26,318 nucleotides of DNA from JANQPA01 sp964628385 (GTDB taxonomy: Bacteria; Bacteroidota; Bacteroidia; Chitinophagales; Saprospiraceae): positions 1 through 26,318 of the forward strand of contig CAZVOD010000069.1 in NCBI GenBank assembly GCA_964628385.1, written 5' to 3'. The notes under the pieces were generated by a model. That model worked only from the letters and a program-made list of their open reading frames with translations, was not told where the DNA came from and did not search any database. The position numbers and the translations under genes are program-made. This document shows positions 1 through 7,612 of the stretch, piece by piece. Every line of letters starts with the position of its first letter. The stretch's first letter is position 1.

Positions 1-71
1 CGGATGACGAGATTCGAACCCGCGACCTCAACCTTGGCAAAGTTGCGCTCTACCAGCTGAGCTACATCCGC
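1..71 (-). tRNA. tRNA-Gly (GCC anticodon), 3' end cut by window edge
   Basis: Read on the minus strand the sequence starts GCGGATGTAGCTCAG, has a D arm, an anticodon stem CAACT/GGTTG around the loop TTGCCAA (anticodon GCC), and a T arm ending in GGTTCGAATC. The acceptor 5' strand GCGGATG pairs with CATCCG at the window edge. The last acceptor base, the discriminator and any encoded CCA lie outside the window. It decodes GGC and GGU glycine codons. The anticodon and T-loop are unambiguous. Confidence 0.95.
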
Positions 72-88
72 TTAATTTCAAAGTGAGG

Positions 89-119
89 CAAAAATAAGTA
101 AGCCAATCCTAATTTTCAA
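89..119 (-). promoter_or_regulatory. Bacteroidota-type sigma promoter for tRNA-Gly
   Basis: On the minus strand there is a TTG (positions 119-117), exactly 20 bases, then TATTTTTG (positions 96-89). This fits the Bacteroidota housekeeping consensus of a -33 TTG and a -7 TAnnTTTG box. Transcription would begin about 10 bases before the mature tRNA 5' end at 71, as expected for a tRNA gene. The match to the consensus is seen; its activity is inferred. Confidence 0.65.
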
Positions 120-279
120 GTCTTTTTCAGGTTATTTTTCAATTCTTCTTTTTGAGTCGGTTGTATTGTCAGCTGAATGTAATGTCGTATACAGAACTCC
201 AAAAGCTTCCACCTAATTTTTTACTTTAGAAAGCCTATTTATATATTGTTTTTTACTTAATACTAACCAAATAAGAGGC

Positions 280-1011
280 ATGAAGCCAACACAACAGATT
301 TATAGTAATTATACGCAGGAAGACTTTGCAGTCTGGAAGATTCTTTTTGATCGTCAGATGGAGCAATTGAAAGGTCGAGTAGCCCTTGAATTTATGGAGG
401 CTCTACACAAAATAGGCTTCAACAGAGAAGAAATCCCTGACTTCAAAAAGGTCAACGAGAAACTGGCAGAAACTACGGGCTGGGAAATCATCACGGTTCC
501 TAACATCAGTCCGGCTAAAGAATTTTTTACCAATTTATCTCATAAGAAGTTTACCGCAACTTGCTGGCTAAGAAAAATGAGCGAGTTGGATTATCTGGAA
601 GAGCCTGATATGTTTCACGATGTATTTGCACATACGCCATTGTTAACCAATACAGCTTACACCGACTTCTTTCAGTACATAGGAACGCTGGCTGTAAAAC
701 ACATTGACCAGGAAGATATTGTAAAAAAATTACAGCGCTTGTATTGGTTTACGATAGAATTTGGACTGATACGCTCTAATGGAGCGTTAAAGATATACGG
801 TGCAGGCATTATCTCTTCCAAGGGGGAAACGATTTATTCTTTGAGTGACCAATCGATAAAGCACGATTTTAATCTTCAAAAGATTTATAATCACGACTTT
901 AGGACCGATATCATTCAGGAAGAATACTACGTTATTGATTCCTTTGACCAGTTAGCCAATGCTAAAGAAGCTATTGAAAAATACCTCTTTGAGCCAGTGA
1001 CCGCTTCGTAA
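280..1011 (+). CDS. phhA: Phenylalanine 4-monooxygenase (aromatic amino acid hydroxylase)
   Basis: Predicted cytosolic non-heme iron enzyme that hydroxylates phenylalanine to tyrosine with O2 and a tetrahydropterin, opening phenylalanine catabolism. The 243-residue protein is only the catalytic domain, as usual in bacteria, without an ACT domain. The family signature is the segment PDMFHDVFAHTPLL at about 109-122; its His113 and His118, with Glu160 in YWFTIEFGL, form the expected 2-His-1-Glu iron site. A following YGAGIISS motif at 173-180 is also characteristic. The HDVFAH reading differs from the commoner HELLGH but keeps both ligands. The ATG at 280 gives the full-length domain. It is a single gene facing the convergent gene at 1056-2510. 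A source of pterin precursor (GTP cyclohydrolase I) is at 19910. Tyrosine or tryptophan hydroxylase activity cannot be excluded by eye. Confidence 0.92.
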   Translation: MKPTQQIYSNYTQEDFAVWKILFDRQMEQLKGRVALEFMEALHKIGFNREEIPDFKKVNEKLAETTGWEIITVPNISPAKEFFTNLSHKKFTATCWLRKMSELDYLEEPDMFHDVFAHTPLLTNTAYTDFFQYIGTLAVKHIDQEDIVKKLQRLYWFTIEFGLIRSNGALKIYGAGIISSKGETIYSLSDQSIKHDFNLQKIYNHDFRTDIIQEEYYVIDSFDQLANAKEAIEKYLFEPVTAS

Positions 1012-1055
1012 GTTAGAAAAATAGGGGGCTTATGCTTTGGGGTAGGCCTCCGTAC

Positions 1056-2510
1056 TTAAGCTTTTTTGGGGAGGAGTTTGATCAAAAATTCCCAGAGCTC
1101 TTCATACGGTACAATTTCCACCTCATAATCCTGGGGAGATTTATCAATAGGCATCTGATGTAGTTTTTCGATATATTCTTCGGCGTGACGTCGGGCCCCA
1201 ATCTGGTTAAAATGGCCCTTCTCCAGGGCAAGCAGCATTCTGGTGAAGCAATTACTTCGGTAGGTATCATCGTGCCGTAAGTAGCGATAAGCATACATAT
1301 TCAGTGCTGATGTATTGTCGATAACTTCCCCGAAATCTCCCCGGCGGATATATTCCAATATTCTAATGATCAATATATTGATGTTCATGCCTCTTTTATC
1401 TCTGGAATACTTAGGTACCTGGTTAAACAGCTTTTGTAATCTCAGCTTTTCATTATTGAGAATTCGGGCGTAGGCGTTCATGATTTCCCAGCTTTCACTA
1501 TCCTTTATTGTTTTTTGATAGTTTTTAAGAATGAGCTGTGTAAGCTTTAGAGCTTTACTGTACTGTTTACTGTGAAAGTAGAGAAGCGTTTCGAGCTGCT
1601 TGGTTTTCACCCAATTGATACTACCTTCTGGAAGCATCTTTAAACATTTGTCAATAGTTTTTGTGGCGTCTTCGTAGTTTTTACATAAAATATGTTCCGG
1701 TATCATCTTAAAGTTAAATCCAAAAATAGAAGGTAAAGGCACCTGATAGGGTAGGTTCTCTAGTTTGGTAAGCATATATTTACAAGATTCTGTTACTTTG
1801 GCGTGATTCTTTTGTATTTGGTAATGGATAACAAGAATATTACCAGCTACATACAAAGGCCAATAAGCCTTGGTTTGAGGAATAATCTCTTTAGCTTTTT
1901 CAGCAAATTCCTTAATGATTTTTTTGGTGTCCCGGTTGAGCTGCTTTTTGGTGTTGAATATGGCAATACAGCCTAGCATGTTTTCTACTTCAATTTCTAA
2001 GTTAAAGTGCTCCTGTGCTTTTTTGAGAATTTCGTTGTATTCTTCAAATTTTTTGTGGTTAGGGAAAACGATACTGTAAAGCACCCGTAATTCCTTACTA
2101 AAAAAGAAACTTAACTCTGTAAAATGATATTTTTGGGCAATTTTCAAGCCCTTAAGTGCCGTTTTTAAACTGGCTTCCCTTTTGTGGGCACTCGACAAGA
2201 TTTTATAAGCCAGAAACAACCTATAAGCCGAATAAAAGGCTTTTTGATACTCTGTTTCTTTACTTTGGTCCAAAAATAATAACGTATTGATTTGACGGTT
2301 GAAAATTTTATCTTTTAACCCCTTCAAATAAATTTTCCCGTGCTTACTATCCTTAAAAAAATAATCTAGCGCCTCGTCATCATTTTGAACCTGGCCATTC
2401 TTTATAAGTTGATACAGCTGTCCCGCTTGATCAGAATCATCGTCTATGAGCTTAAGATGCCTTAATTTCATAGGCTTGACTAAGTCTATAAGTTCATGAA
2501 TCGCATCCAT
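1056..2510 (-). CDS. Hypothetical protein with TPR-like helical repeats
   Basis: A 484-residue protein I do not recognise by name. It has no signal peptide and no membrane segment, so it is probably cytosolic. The sequence is strongly helical, rich in Lys, Leu and Tyr, with repeated helix-pair patterns resembling TPR units, for example around residues 275-330 (a segment with ILCKNYEDATKTIDKCLKML, followed by LYFHSKQYSKALKLTQLIL). These suggest a superhelical protein-binding scaffold. No catalytic motif is visible. Such proteins of 450-550 residues recur in Bacteroidota genomes as uncharacterised paralogues (recollection, not checked). The ATG at 2510 is the first in frame. It stands alone, convergent with phhA, with only 44 bases between the stop codons. 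Confidence 0.8.
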   Translation of the reverse strand: MDAIHELIDLVKPMKLRHLKLIDDDSDQAGQLYQLIKNGQVQNDDEALDYFFKDSKHGKIYLKGLKDKIFNRQINTLLFLDQSKETEYQKAFYSAYRLFLAYKILSSAHKREASLKTALKGLKIAQKYHFTELSFFFSKELRVLYSIVFPNHKKFEEYNEILKKAQEHFNLEIEVENMLGCIAIFNTKKQLNRDTKKIIKEFAEKAKEIIPQTKAYWPLYVAGNILVIHYQIQKNHAKVTESCKYMLTKLENLPYQVPLPSIFGFNFKMIPEHILCKNYEDATKTIDKCLKMLPEGSINWVKTKQLETLLYFHSKQYSKALKLTQLILKNYQKTIKDSESWEIMNAYARILNNEKLRLQKLFNQVPKYSRDKRGMNINILIIRILEYIRRGDFGEVIDNTSALNMYAYRYLRHDDTYRSNCFTRMLLALEKGHFNQIGARRHAEEYIEKLHQMPIDKSPQDYEVEIVPYEELWEFLIKLLPKKA

Positions 2511-2858
2511 TTTTATTAATTTATGTATTTCAACTACTTGACAATCTGCTAGCTAACTTTAATTTAAACTTTTTTTTTAAAAATTTGCCATATAAAAAAC
2601 TTATATGCATTGTAACCTACAATACGGGTTAGCCCTGTTATTTTCACCAAAAAATTATTCATCTTTTGTCTATTTTATCTATTCCTAAGTGAGTAATTAC
2701 AAAAATAGGAACACAAAATCAATTTTTTATATTCCAGAATCTATTTTCATGCCAGTATTTACCCTATAGATAATGAAGTTGACTGAATAGGTAATAGTAC
2801 GACTAGAAGGTATCTTTGAATTGTAAATAATTTTAAAGCCTTCTAAAAACTATTTATT

Positions 2859-2924
2859 ATGTTCAACTTCGTAGATTTATTCGTATCAGCTAGCATCATC
2901 ATCGAAGATATGATGGGCCTTTAA
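2859..2924 (+). CDS. Possible 21-residue hydrophobic small protein
   Basis: ATG at 2859 to TAA at 2924 encodes MFNFVDLFVSASIIIEDMMGL, a short amphipathic/hydrophobic peptide. A TATCTTTG box (2811-2818) matching the Bacteroidota -7 consensus lies 40 bases upstream, and a terminator-like hairpin follows at 3050-3082, so a transcript of about 260 bases spanning this ORF is plausible. There is no homology or codon evidence at this length and it could be chance. A regulatory RNA without translation is equally possible. Confidence 0.22.
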   Translation: MFNFVDLFVSASIIIEDMMGL

Positions 2925-3049
2925 TTAAATCATTACTACATTTTAATGTATCTTATTTGAGAAAAGTAAAATCGAACGTATTAGCACTGGCCTCTTATGG
3001 CCTTGTAAGTAGACTCTAATAGGTAATCTTACATTTGTTATAGAACATA

Positions 3050-3092
3050 CAAGGCTCATTTCTACGGTAGAGATGAGCCTTATGTCTTTTCT
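3050..3092 (+). terminator. Terminator or attenuator hairpin upstream of HTH gene
   Basis: AAGGCTCAT and ATGAGCCTT form a 9-bp perfect stem, extended inward across one T/G wobble by TCT/AGA around the loop ACGGT, and followed by a pyrimidine-rich CTTTTCTATT. It would end a transcript coming from the 2811 region, or act as an attenuator for the HTH gene starting at 3199. The structure is seen; its role is inferred. Confidence 0.55.
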
Positions 3093-3198
3093 ATTCCCTT
3101 GCAATGCTCAAAATTTTCAGACGCCCCAAAAACAAGAAAACAAGAAGACTTTTTTATATCAAACACTTTGTTTTAGCCAAACTTTACAACCCAACAAC

Positions 3199-3435
3199 AT
3201 GAGATATTTAAAAGAAACAAAACAAAATGTTCGGTTAGATCAATTTGCCAGCCGTGCTAAATCCCGAAAAGAAGTTGCCACAGAATACCAGATCAGTACA
3301 AGGACATTACATCGGTGGCTTAGAAGCAGCGGTATGGGTAAGCTACCTCCCAAACTATTGCGCCCAAGGGACCTAACGCTTATCTATCGGAAATTTGGCC
3401 TTCCTGAGAAAACTATAGAAGAAATAATACGATAG
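3199..3435 (+). CDS. Small helix-turn-helix DNA-binding protein
   Basis: A 78-residue, basic protein. Residues about 22-44 (SRKEVATEYQISTRTLHRWL) form a clear helix-turn-helix of the homeodomain-like/transposase-OrfA style, followed by a short basic linker with LPPKLLRP and a C-terminal helix ending KTIEEIIR. It could be a small transcription regulator or a remnant of a mobile-element DNA-binding module, but no transposase catalytic gene is nearby. I chose ATG 3199 over the upstream ATG 3073 because the extra 42 codons cross a terminator-like hairpin at 3050-3082 and have non-coding character. The start is preceded by an A-rich AACCCAACAAC. A terminator follows at 3471. The target is unknown. 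Confidence 0.65.
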   Translation: MRYLKETKQNVRLDQFASRAKSRKEVATEYQISTRTLHRWLRSSGMGKLPPKLLRPRDLTLIYRKFGLPEKTIEEIIR

Positions 3436-3470
3436 CCAAAAAAAGTGACGGCCAAAACGATTAGCCGCCA

Positions 3471-3491
3471 CCGACAATATTGTCGGGTTTT
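3471..3491 (+). terminator. Rho-independent-like terminator after HTH gene
   Basis: CCGACAATATTGTCGG is a perfect 16-base palindrome (a 6-bp stem with a 4-base loop when folded) followed directly by GTTTT. It lies 35 bases after the HTH stop codon, on the same strand. Confidence 0.6.
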
Positions 3492-3564
3492 ATAGAAAAA
3501 TTGCCACGAATCTATTTTAATACTCACTAAACAAGTCTATTATTCAAACAATTGATCATAACTG

Positions 3565-3626
3565 AAGAATAGCATTTAGAGGTCTGATCAAGCTGATTCA
3601 TAGATCAGTTACTGTTAGCTATTCTT
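3565..3626. promoter_or_regulatory. Nested inverted repeat ahead of the broken gene
   Basis: AAGAATAGC (3565-3573) pairs with GCTATTCTT (3618-3626), and inside it CTGATC (3584-3589) pairs with GATCAG (3603-3608). It ends 37 bases before the pseudogene start at 3664, so it would form a two-tier hairpin in that gene's leader. It might be an old regulatory leader or operator pair. No known riboswitch class is recognised. Confidence 0.3.
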
Positions 3627-3663
3627 TAGCGCTGGCTTTGTCTCAATATATTTTAATTTTATC

Positions 3664-4713
3664 ATGAAAGATCTGATTGTCATTATCATCACAATATTTT
3701 CATTTCAAATTCTTATTGCTCAAGATTAATTTATTACAGCTCGCCCCGATGGGCATGCTCCCGTTGGAGTAATGGAAGATCATACTCATGGTAGGGGAGA
3801 GTTTATGCTTTCATATCGGTACATGGCCATGCAAATGGAAGGTATGAGAATGGGTACTGATCCATTATCAGATGCTGAAGTTTTAGAGGATTTTAATGTG
3901 ACGCCAATAGAGATGCCGATAAACATGCACATGGTCGGTATAATGTATGCTGTTCCTGATAACCTCACACTAAAGGGAATGATCAGTTTTTTTGATAATG
4001 GTATGGATCATCTCACAAGAATGGGTGGTAATTTTACTACATCATCGGGAGGCTTTGGTGATTTAAGAGTTTCGGGGCTCTACAAAATAGTAGATAATAA
4101 CAAAAAGCGCATACATCTAAATCTTACGGTAAGTATCCCTAAAGGTAGTATAGACGAAATGGATGTTACACCAGCATCTGCACCTGCAGAAACACAACTG
4201 CCGTATCCTATGCAAATTGGTACCGGAACTATAGATATTATGCTCGGTATCACGTATTTAGCTCAGGGGAGTAAGTCATCTTTTGGAGCTCAGGCTATAA
4301 GTATCTTTCGTTTGGGCAATAATGATAGGAATTATAATCGTTGATCAGCGTTGAATCTTACCGTATGGTCAGCTTATAACCTAAGCTCTTCATTTAGTGC
4401 TTCTTTGAGATTAAGAGCACAGCTGGTGAGTGAAATACGGGGAGCAGACCCAGTGTATGACGGCGCTGTAGCCATGAGTATGGTACCTACCGCATTTCCT
4501 GGAAATTTTGGTGGTACTACGGTCAGCTTCGGAGATGGGATTAACTATTTTATTCCCAAAGGTATATTTAAAGATCTGAGAGTCGGACTGGAATTAGAAC
4601 GCCCACTACTACAGGACCTGAACGGTGTCCAAATGGAAATAGATTATATTCTTAGCGCCGGGTTGCAATCTAAGCTCAACTTTAGTGATCATTGGATTGC
4701 TACAAGGCAATGA
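3664..4713 (+). pseudogene. Outer-membrane beta-barrel-type protein gene with two in-frame stops
   Basis: One continuous reading frame runs from ATG 3664 to TGA 4713 but is broken by TAA at 3727-3729 and TGA at 4342-4344, with no frameshift. The first 21 codons encode a signal peptide (MKDLIVIIITIFSFQILIAQ). The body then has HTHGRGEFMLSYRYMAMQMEGM, MHMVGIMYAVPDNLTLKGM, SGGFGDLRVSGLYK, VSIPKGSIDE and LPYPMQIGTG, and after the second stop continues with LNLTVWSAYNLSSSFSASLRLR to a C-terminal barrel-like segment. This Met- and His-rich pattern matches a family of about 330-350-residue outer-membrane proteins, often labelled transporter or phenol-degradation MetA-like, that I associate with metal-efflux loci (recollection). 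Each stop is one base from a sense codon (GAA to TAA, GGA to TGA are plausible). The remainder is well preserved, so inactivation looks recent, unless the stops are sequencing errors or are read through. TGA is a normal stop elsewhere in this window. Confidence 0.8.
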
Positions 4714-4726
4714 AAATTAAGAACTG

Positions 4727-4753
4727 GTGCAGGTGGGATAGGCCCATCTGCAC
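4727..4753. terminator. Intergenic hairpin between convergent genes
   Basis: GTGCAGGTGGG and CCCATCTGCAC form an 11-bp stem with one G/T wobble around the loop ATAGG. It sits between the ends of the plus-strand pseudogene and the minus-strand methyltransferase, the place for a bidirectional terminator, but neither side has a strong T tract. Confidence 0.45.
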
Positions 4754-4773
4754 ATTCAACCCCTTATACATGC

Positions 4774-5565
4774 TCACTTCGCCCGGATGAGGTAGTAGGC
4801 GCAGGTAGTCAGAAAATTTCTGAAATAGGGTAAAGGTTGAATAATACCCAGTTGCTCTCGGGGCTCTAGCTTGAATTTGTATTTATAGATGGGATTGAAT
4901 AGATAAAAGCGGCGTTCGAGTATGTTGTATTTTTGTTTTGCTATTTTTTCAAATCGCTCAATGGAAATACCCGTTTCCTTGATTTCTTCTAGGTCTTTAA
5001 CTACACTTTTTGGTTCTTTAAAGTTTTTCAATATACTCTTATAAACAGGCATAGGAAGTAGGTGAAAATAGGGGAGCTTAGAAAGGTATTTGCTGCGGCA
5101 TAATTGCTGATGACCTCCAAAGGGCATATACCATGGTGGAAAACCAAAAAATACTACGGCACCCGGCTGGAGAAATGCTAGTAGCTGTTGGATGAAAATT
5201 TCCTGCTGAGGAATGTGTTCAATGACATCTTTGAGAATGATCAAATCAAATTGATGGCCGATATCCTTCTGCACATCAATATCGTAAATATTTTTATTGA
5301 TGAATCGAATCAATCCTTTTTCCATTTCTTCTTTCAGGAAGGTTCGGGCCAGCTCCAGGCGTCCTTCCATTAGCTCTATCCCAAGGCAGTTGTGCCCCAG
5401 CTCCGTGAATGCTTTGAGTACGCCAGCTTCACCACAGCCAATCTCCAGAACATCCAGCGACTTTTCTTTTGGAAGAAACGGCTGCACAAAGGGAAGGATA
5501 TAATCTCTGGAAGTATAGTACTGCCAGTCAAAATACCGCTTTTTGTCCTTGTGAAAATCGTACAT
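4774..5565 (-). CDS. Class I SAM-dependent methyltransferase
   Basis: A 263-residue cytosolic protein with a Rossmann-type methyltransferase core. Motif I is VLEIGCGEAGV at about 39-49, an acidic residue ends strand 2 in CLGIELMEG (about 60-68), and LIILKDVIEHI at 108-118 is the post-motif segment typical of UbiE/Methyltransf_11 enzymes. After the core comes FFGFPPWYMPFGGHQQ, then a basic, aromatic C-terminal region. The substrate cannot be told from sequence; the PPWYMPFGGHQ segment recalls methyltransferases found in sugar or lipid clusters, but this is weak. It is the last of three minus-strand genes, 95 bases after the CBS-like gene, so possibly cotranscribed with it. Confidence 0.85.
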   Translation of the reverse strand: MYDFHKDKKRYFDWQYYTSRDYILPFVQPFLPKEKSLDVLEIGCGEAGVLKAFTELGHNCLGIELMEGRLELARTFLKEEMEKGLIRFINKNIYDIDVQKDIGHQFDLIILKDVIEHIPQQEIFIQQLLAFLQPGAVVFFGFPPWYMPFGGHQQLCRSKYLSKLPYFHLLPMPVYKSILKNFKEPKSVVKDLEEIKETGISIERFEKIAKQKYNILERRFYLFNPIYKYKFKLEPREQLGIIQPLPYFRNFLTTCAYYLIRAK

Positions 5566-5660
5566 GCTTTTTTTGTTTTATGCCGCAATGATAGTGATTT
5601 TTTTCAGATATCAGCGGCTCGTTTATTGAGCACTTCTCAAGAGCTATTCGGACTATTTTT

Positions 5661-6707
5661 TTAATAACTACCAAACAGGCGACTTAAGAGGGCAAAAGCG
5701 CCTTTCTTTTTGGCTTTTCCATTGGTGGGTTTATCCATAAATCCCTTTTCCACCATCCAGTCATCATTATAAATTTTACTGACATAGCGGCTACCATGAT
5801 CATGAATGACAACCACCACCACATCGTCCTTGGTCAGCTTATCTTTCAGTTGAAGTAACCCCGCTACAGCGGAGCCGGCAGAATACCCCAAAAACAAGCC
5901 TTCCTCTTTGGCCAGGCGTCTGGCCATAATAGCTCCATCTTTGTCTGTCACTTTTTCAAATAAATCGATAACATCAAAGTCTACATTTTTGGGTAGAATA
6001 TCTTCTCCGATACCCTCAGTGATGTAGGGATAAATTTCTTTTTTATCAAAAACACCCGTTTCGTGGTATTTTTTAAAGACAGATCCATAAGTGTCAATTC
6101 CCCATACCTTTATCGCTGGATTTTGCTCCTTGAGATACCTTCCGGTACCCGAAACAGTACCGCCGGTGCCAACACCTACGACCATATGAGTGACTTTACC
6201 TTCTGTTTGTTCCCAAATTTCGGGCCCGGTGGTTTCATAGTGGCCAGCTCTGTTAGAAAGGTTATCGTATTGATTGAACCAAAAAGAATTGGGAATTTCT
6301 TCACTCAACTGCCGGGCTTTGGAGTAGTAAGACCTGGGGTCATCCGGTTCTACATCTGTGGGGCATACGATAACTTCAGCTCCTACGGCTCTGAGAATAT
6401 CTATTTTGGCTTTAGACTGTTTGTCAGTGGTGGTGAATATACATTTATATCCTTTCACCGCTCCTATCAGTGCCAGCCCCATACCCGTGTTACCGGAAGT
6501 ACATTCAATAATGGTACCTCCTGGTTTTAGGTCGCCGTTGGCTTCAGCATCTCTGACCATCTTATAGGCCATCCTGTCTTTGATAGATTGCCCGGGGTTG
6601 AAAGTTTCTACTTTCATCAGTACCAGGGCAGGAATATCCTCAACCACTCGATTCAATTTAACAAGAGGCGTATTGCCGATCGTCTCGAGAATGTTTTCGT
6701 AGTACAT
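5661..6707 (-). CDS. PLP-dependent cysteine synthase / cystathionine beta-synthase family enzyme
   Basis: A fold-type II PLP enzyme of 348 residues, cytosolic. The lysine that binds PLP is Lys43 in NPGQSIKDR; the phosphate and substrate loops are SGNTG at 71-75 and GTGGT at 180-184, and a C-terminal GYSAGSA binds the PLP ring region. The family makes cysteine from O-acetylserine and sulfide, or cystathionine from serine and homocysteine. The segment NPGQSIKDRMAYKMV and the long GIGED..PKNVDFDVIDLFEKV region favour the CBS-like branch without CBS (Bateman) domains, but the reaction is not settled. A lysine-rich tail (GKAKKKGAFALLSRLFGSY) extends past the catalytic domain. The start is 4 bases after the LysM gene stop, so the two are almost certainly one transcript. 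Confidence 0.9.
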   Translation of the reverse strand: MYYENILETIGNTPLVKLNRVVEDIPALVLMKVETFNPGQSIKDRMAYKMVRDAEANGDLKPGGTIIECTSGNTGMGLALIGAVKGYKCIFTTTDKQSKAKIDILRAVGAEVIVCPTDVEPDDPRSYYSKARQLSEEIPNSFWFNQYDNLSNRAGHYETTGPEIWEQTEGKVTHMVVGVGTGGTVSGTGRYLKEQNPAIKVWGIDTYGSVFKKYHETGVFDKKEIYPYITEGIGEDILPKNVDFDVIDLFEKVTDKDGAIMARRLAKEEGLFLGYSAGSAVAGLLQLKDKLTKDDVVVVVIHDHGSRYVSKIYNDDWMVEKGFMDKPTNGKAKKKGAFALLSRLFGSY

Positions 6708-6711
6708 AGTT

Positions 6712-7566
6712 TTATTTTTGATATCTTAATTTCACAAAGAATCGCTGGTCCTTTGCTCCCAATAACCGGGCTACCATCGGAGAAACTACAATAATCACAT
6801 CATCATCGTAGGCTGTTTCAGGTATTTTGCCGGCTACTTTTGCGTAAACCTTACGCTCTTTCATTGGGTTCGTGATCTCTATTATGGAGTTAACACGAGC
6901 AGAACGATGCAGCGCAAAAAAGTCAAAACCTTCACCGCTATTTGTACGCCAGAAAGCAGCACCACTACTGTGGTAAAGCGACGACTCATAGGTATTGCGT
7001 TCAAAAATCTTTCTTAATGCATTATTTCTTCGATTATTGGGGCCACCCAGTGAGCCGGCTCTGGCTTCTTCCGGAATGCCCTCCAGGCTCATCCAGCCCA
7101 CAAAAAGCTGCTGCCCTTCTTTAAGGTCAGGACTTGTCATGTTGTTTCTGGCCATGATCTCTTCCATGGGCATTTGAAAATGATACTTACTAATGCGAAA
7201 CATAGTTTCACTGCGTTGAACGACATAATAGACAGGGATGTATTGATCCGGTTGGAAATCCGCTGTTTTATATCGTAGGATAGCCCTGTTTGGGATAGGA
7301 ACCCTTATCTTTTGATGTAGTTTTATGGATTGTGCCTCAAGGTCCGTGTTATAAAAGTATAATTCTTCAACGGATAAGCCATAGAATTTCCCTAAACTAA
7401 ATAAAGTTTGTTTTTTTTCAATGGTATGTTCAAAAATTTTATCCCCCGTAGAGCCGGTGTATATGAAGATGGTATCTTTGGGGGTTAAATAACGAGTGCT
7501 ATCCCCTGTTGCGTAAAGGAGGCAAGGAAAAAGCAGTATTAAAAGGATATGCAGTTTTAATCTCAT
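6712..7566 (-). CDS. Secreted protein with two LysM domains
   Basis: A 284-residue protein with a signal peptide (MRLKLHILLILLFPCLLYA, probable cleavage near residue 19-20). LysM 1 spans about 46-91 (HTIEKKQTLFSLGKFYGLSVEELYFYN, ending IRVPI) and LysM 2 about 112-158 (YVVQRSETMFRISKYH, ending LFVGWM). LysM domains bind peptidoglycan. The remaining 120 residues hold a compact beta-rich region with FWRTNSGEGFDFFALHRSA and VIIVVSPMVARLLGA, reminiscent of the RlpA-like/septal ring C-domains of Bacteroidota LysM proteins, but I see no catalytic residues I can name. It is the first gene of the minus-strand cluster and is divergent from kdsB, with 46 bases between the starts. Confidence 0.85.
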   Translation of the reverse strand: MRLKLHILLILLFPCLLYATGDSTRYLTPKDTIFIYTGSTGDKIFEHTIEKKQTLFSLGKFYGLSVEELYFYNTDLEAQSIKLHQKIRVPIPNRAILRYKTADFQPDQYIPVYYVVQRSETMFRISKYHFQMPMEEIMARNNMTSPDLKEGQQLFVGWMSLEGIPEEARAGSLGGPNNRRNNALRKIFERNTYESSLYHSSGAAFWRTNSGEGFDFFALHRSARVNSIIEITNPMKERKVYAKVAGKIPETAYDDDVIIVVSPMVARLLGAKDQRFFVKLRYQK

Positions 7567-7612
7567 AGTGGGTGTTGACTTATCAAATTAAGCAAAATTC
7601 TTATACAAAAAT

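Larger units (their letters stand above)
2511..3198. other. Long gene-poor stretch between TPR-like and HTH genes
   Basis: This 688-base AT-rich stretch holds no long gene. Contents seen are a minus-strand TATTTTTG box at 2707-2700 that could be a -7 element but has no TTG at the right distance, a plus-strand TATCTTTG box at 2811-2818 also lacking a well-spaced -33 box, a 21-codon ORF at 2859-2924, and a strong hairpin at 3050-3082. An ORF could be drawn from ATG 3073 into the HTH gene, but its first 42 codons run through the hairpin and look non-coding. Confidence 0.5.

Noticed and set aside
3073..3198. N-terminal extension of the HTH protein from ATG 3073
   Set aside because: The first codons lie in the 3' arm of a terminator-like hairpin and the translated 42 residues look non-coding. 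ATG 3199 leaves a complete small HTH protein.
4345..4713. Separate gene after the TGA at 4344
   Set aside because: It is in the same frame, has no good start (TTG 4351), and continues the homologous body of the 3664 gene, so it is part of one pseudogene.
3664..4713. Stop-codon recoding (TGA or TAA read as an amino acid)
   Set aside because: TGA and TAA end many clearly intact genes here (for example 8594, 8359, 9133), no selenocysteine insertion-like structure was recognised, and two different stops would have to be recoded in one gene.
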